DNA of 64,000 nt from a virus, in IMG/VR virus record IMGVR_UViG_3300031758_000040, positions 16,464-80,463 of that record. One strand, written 5' to 3'. The position numbers and the translations under genes are program-made. Positions 62,495 through 64,000 of the stretch are shown piece by piece. The notes under the pieces were generated by a model. That model was not told the origin of the DNA. It ran no database searches and saw nothing but the letters and a program-made list of their open reading frames with translations. Every line of letters starts with the position of its first letter. Position 1 is the stretch's first letter.

Positions 62495-62872
62495 ATGGCG
62501 AGCTTAAGAGACTTTTACATGAGAACACCGGATGATCCCAAATATCGGGCTAATCAGGTGGAAATCGCAGACGACCTTGAAGCAACTATTCAAGGAATAC
62601 GAATGACTCTATTCACAAACAAGGGAGAAGTGCTTGGCGATCCTGACTTTGGAGTAAGCCTTAACAATTATCTCTTTGAGTTTTCAATCGATCCGTTTGC
62701 CGTGGCAAGAGAGGCAGCTGATCAGATCAATAGATATGTTGGAGAGACTAGAAAAAGAAAGATCGAGGTGAAACCCTCGATCTATGCTGATCAGACTTCC
62801 AATAGAGACATCCTTGTTTTATTAATAGACGTCCCTGAAGTCAAGAATTCTATCGCGATATTTTACGACTAA
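62495..62872 (+). CDS. gp25: gp25-like baseplate wedge protein
   Basis: A 125-residue protein, close to the usual 130. DDLEATIQGIRMTLFTNKGE, VLGDPDFGVSLNNYLFEF and INRYVGETRKRKIEVKPSI follow the GPW/gp25 pattern. In T4, gp25 sits at the sheath-baseplate junction and helps start sheath assembly, so its presence implies a contractile tail. The stop overlaps the convergent gene. Confidence 0.92.
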   Translation: MASLRDFYMRTPDDPKYRANQVEIADDLEATIQGIRMTLFTNKGEVLGDPDFGVSLNNYLFEFSIDPFAVAREAADQINRYVGETRKRKIEVKPSIYADQTSNRDILVLLIDVPEVKNSIAIFYD

Positions 62873-63255
62873 CCCTCAATTGAAATGCCTGACATGACTC
62901 CTAGAATGGATCGTATGTTTCGTTGGACGTTAGACTTCATCTCAATCTCAACTCTTATTGACTGTAAAGAAGAATCTGATTCTTTCTTAGAAGAATAAAG
63001 AGAAGCCAGAGTAGAATCACTCTTGGAATCATTCAAGAAAGCGATCTTTCTAGACTCTTCATTAGAATACATCTTCTTACCTGAGTCATCGGTTGCGGCA
63101 TTGATCTCAGACTTGATCTCATTCTCACGAACGGTAATATCTTCAGATAGCTTTTGAATGTTCTCATTCAGCGACAAAGCTGAAAGTTGAAGGGTCATGA
63201 TCTCCTTAGGTAGATCAAGCAGAGAGTTTACTAGTACTGTGACTTGTTCTTTCAT
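62869..63255 (-). CDS. Coiled-coil phage protein (128 aa)
   Basis: Mostly coiled coil; DDSGKKMYSNEESRKIAFLN is a segment I know from small phage proteins of unknown function. Located just downstream of the portal gene on the same strand. Confidence 0.83.
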   Translation of the reverse strand: MKEQVTVLVNSLLDLPKEIMTLQLSALSLNENIQKLSEDITVRENEIKSEINAATDDSGKKMYSNEESRKIAFLNDSKSDSTLASLYSSKKESDSSLQSIRVEIEMKSNVQRNIRSILGVMSGISIEG

Positions 63256-63279
63256 AACTTAGATTTTTTGTTCTAAGTT

Positions 63280-63285
63280 ATTATA
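63280..63285 (-). promoter_or_regulatory. TATAAT-type promoter for 63255
   Basis: AATAGTATAATAACTTAG upstream of the ATG at 63255. Confidence 0.5.
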
Positions 63286-63303
63286 CTATTTTATTGGATA
63301 CTA

Positions 63304-64000
63304 TTAAAGTTGGCCTGCTCCTTTTGATTCGCCTCCCTCAACTACTTCAGAACCTCCGCCTTCAGCAGCGGCTCCGCCTGCTGCGGCTGCTGCACCTCCT
63401 CCTCCGGCTGGTGGAGGAGCTCCTCCTGCAGGTGGAGCGGCTGCTGCTGCTTCAGCCTCTTCCTTAATCTCTTGGTCAAACCATTTTTGATTAGCTTCAA
63501 TCTCAGGTTCAGTCATCTTTAATTCTTCTCTAATCAAGTATTGAGTGGAGAAGAATGGCGTACCGTCGTCCTTCAAGATTCCTTTCTTAGATGTAAACGA
63601 TGCGATTCGCTTAGCCTCAATATCGTTCTTCTTCATCTCTTCAAAGACGTTATCGTTATTGTAGGTTATGCCTATCGCATTGTTGAACTTATAGTCATCC
63701 GCTAGCTCAGGAAAATCTAAACACATCTGTAAGTACCATGGCTTGATCATGAGCTCAGAGAAAGCTGATCTTAATCGATTCACGAATTTTTGATATCTAA
63801 CTTCCTCCCTAGTAATACCCTCAGCATTAAGAGTAAATGCACCCATACCTGACTGACCTTCCCAACGAGAGTAAGGTATCTTGGAGTCCATCTTTAATTT
63901 CTTATAAAAGTAATTAAGAAGTTCTGAACCGGAAAGGTTTGGTCCAGGAGTCTGAAGAACATCGATCTTTACCTGTTGCTGCTGATCGTTGACTGGTGTG
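63304..64000 (-). CDS. gp20: gp20-like portal vertex protein, C-terminal part (5' end off window)
   Basis: The frame is open to the right end of the window. Visible: DVLQTPGPNLSGSELLNYFY, KIPYSRWEGQSGMGAFTL, EGITREEVRYQKFVNRLRSA and ITYNNDNVFEEMKKNDIEAK, the conserved C-terminal half of T4-like portals. The ATG at 63891 is internal. The portal forms the dodecameric DNA gate at one capsid vertex. Odd: a 45-residue Ala/Gly/Pro-rich tail closes the protein. Confidence 0.95.
   Translation of the reverse strand, partial: TPVNDQQQQVKIDVLQTPGPNLSGSELLNYFYKKLKMDSKIPYSRWEGQSGMGAFTLNAEGITREEVRYQKFVNRLRSAFSELMIKPWYLQMCLDFPELADDYKFNNAIGITYNNDNVFEEMKKNDIEAKRIASFTSKKGILKDDGTPFFSTQYLIREELKMTEPEIEANQKWFDQEIKEEAEAAAAAPPAGGAPPPAGGGGAAAAAGGAAAEGGGSEVVEGGESKGAGQL

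Overview
The window is a 64 kb piece of a large, T4-like (contractile-tail) bacteriophage genome whose host is most likely a member of the Bacteroidota. The T4-like assignment rests on a gp20-type portal C-terminus (63.3-64.0 kb, minus strand), a gp25-type baseplate wedge protein (62.5-62.9 kb), late promoters built on T4-like TATAAATA/GATAAATAA, and many proteins with a short N-terminal tag resembling the T4 internal-protein capsid-targeting sequence. The Bacteroidota host is inferred from 35 early promoters with a TTG / TATATTTA (-33/-7) architecture close to the Bacteroidota TTTG / TAnnTTTG type, and from A-rich leaders lacking Shine-Dalgarno sequences. I see no tRNA, rRNA, CRISPR array or complete insertion sequence.

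Layout. 0-5.9 kb: mainly minus-strand late genes for tagged, probably capsid-packaged proteins, then a GC-rich gene-free stretch (4.4-4.95 kb) and a 2-oxoglutarate oxygenase. 6-26 kb: dense plus-strand early region of more than 50 small genes, mostly in modular cassettes (GTCTCCC box, -33 TTG, -7 TATATTTA, leader, one to three small ORFs, terminator, often ACTCCGTAG). It includes an acyl-carrier-protein-like protein without its serine, a membrane-anchored GH73 glucosaminidase, a phage sigma-70 factor, LRV-repeat proteins and many zinc-ribbon or small membrane proteins; a ferritin-like gene (7.5-8.1 kb) sits there on the opposite strand with a late promoter. 26-28.7 kb: RecA-fold ATPase and DUF932-like protein. 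28.7-30.6 kb: repeat-rich stretch, a small basic protein and an IS607-TnpA-like serine recombinase lacking its catalytic serine.

30.6-64 kb: late region with genes on both strands. It holds tagged proteins (P-loop kinase-like, class III adenylate cyclase, nucleotidyltransferase, aspartic-protease-like, P5-like hydrolase and several large unknowns), modular surface/fibre proteins sharing an MSFINWG N-terminus, an M28 peptidase, a second 2OG oxygenase, a GH19 endolysin, a GAF-domain membrane protein, and head/neck/baseplate genes at the right end.

How it may work together (inference): early genes fire from host-type promoters with a phased upstream activator site; the phage sigma factor or an unseen gp55-like factor then reads the TATAAATA-class promoters; the late programme makes virion parts plus a large set of proteins addressed to the prohead by the N-terminal tag, trimmed after (I/L/V)-x-E, packaged and possibly injected. 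A virion-delivered effector set that includes an adenylate cyclase, and perhaps a ferritin, is the most novel system suggested here.
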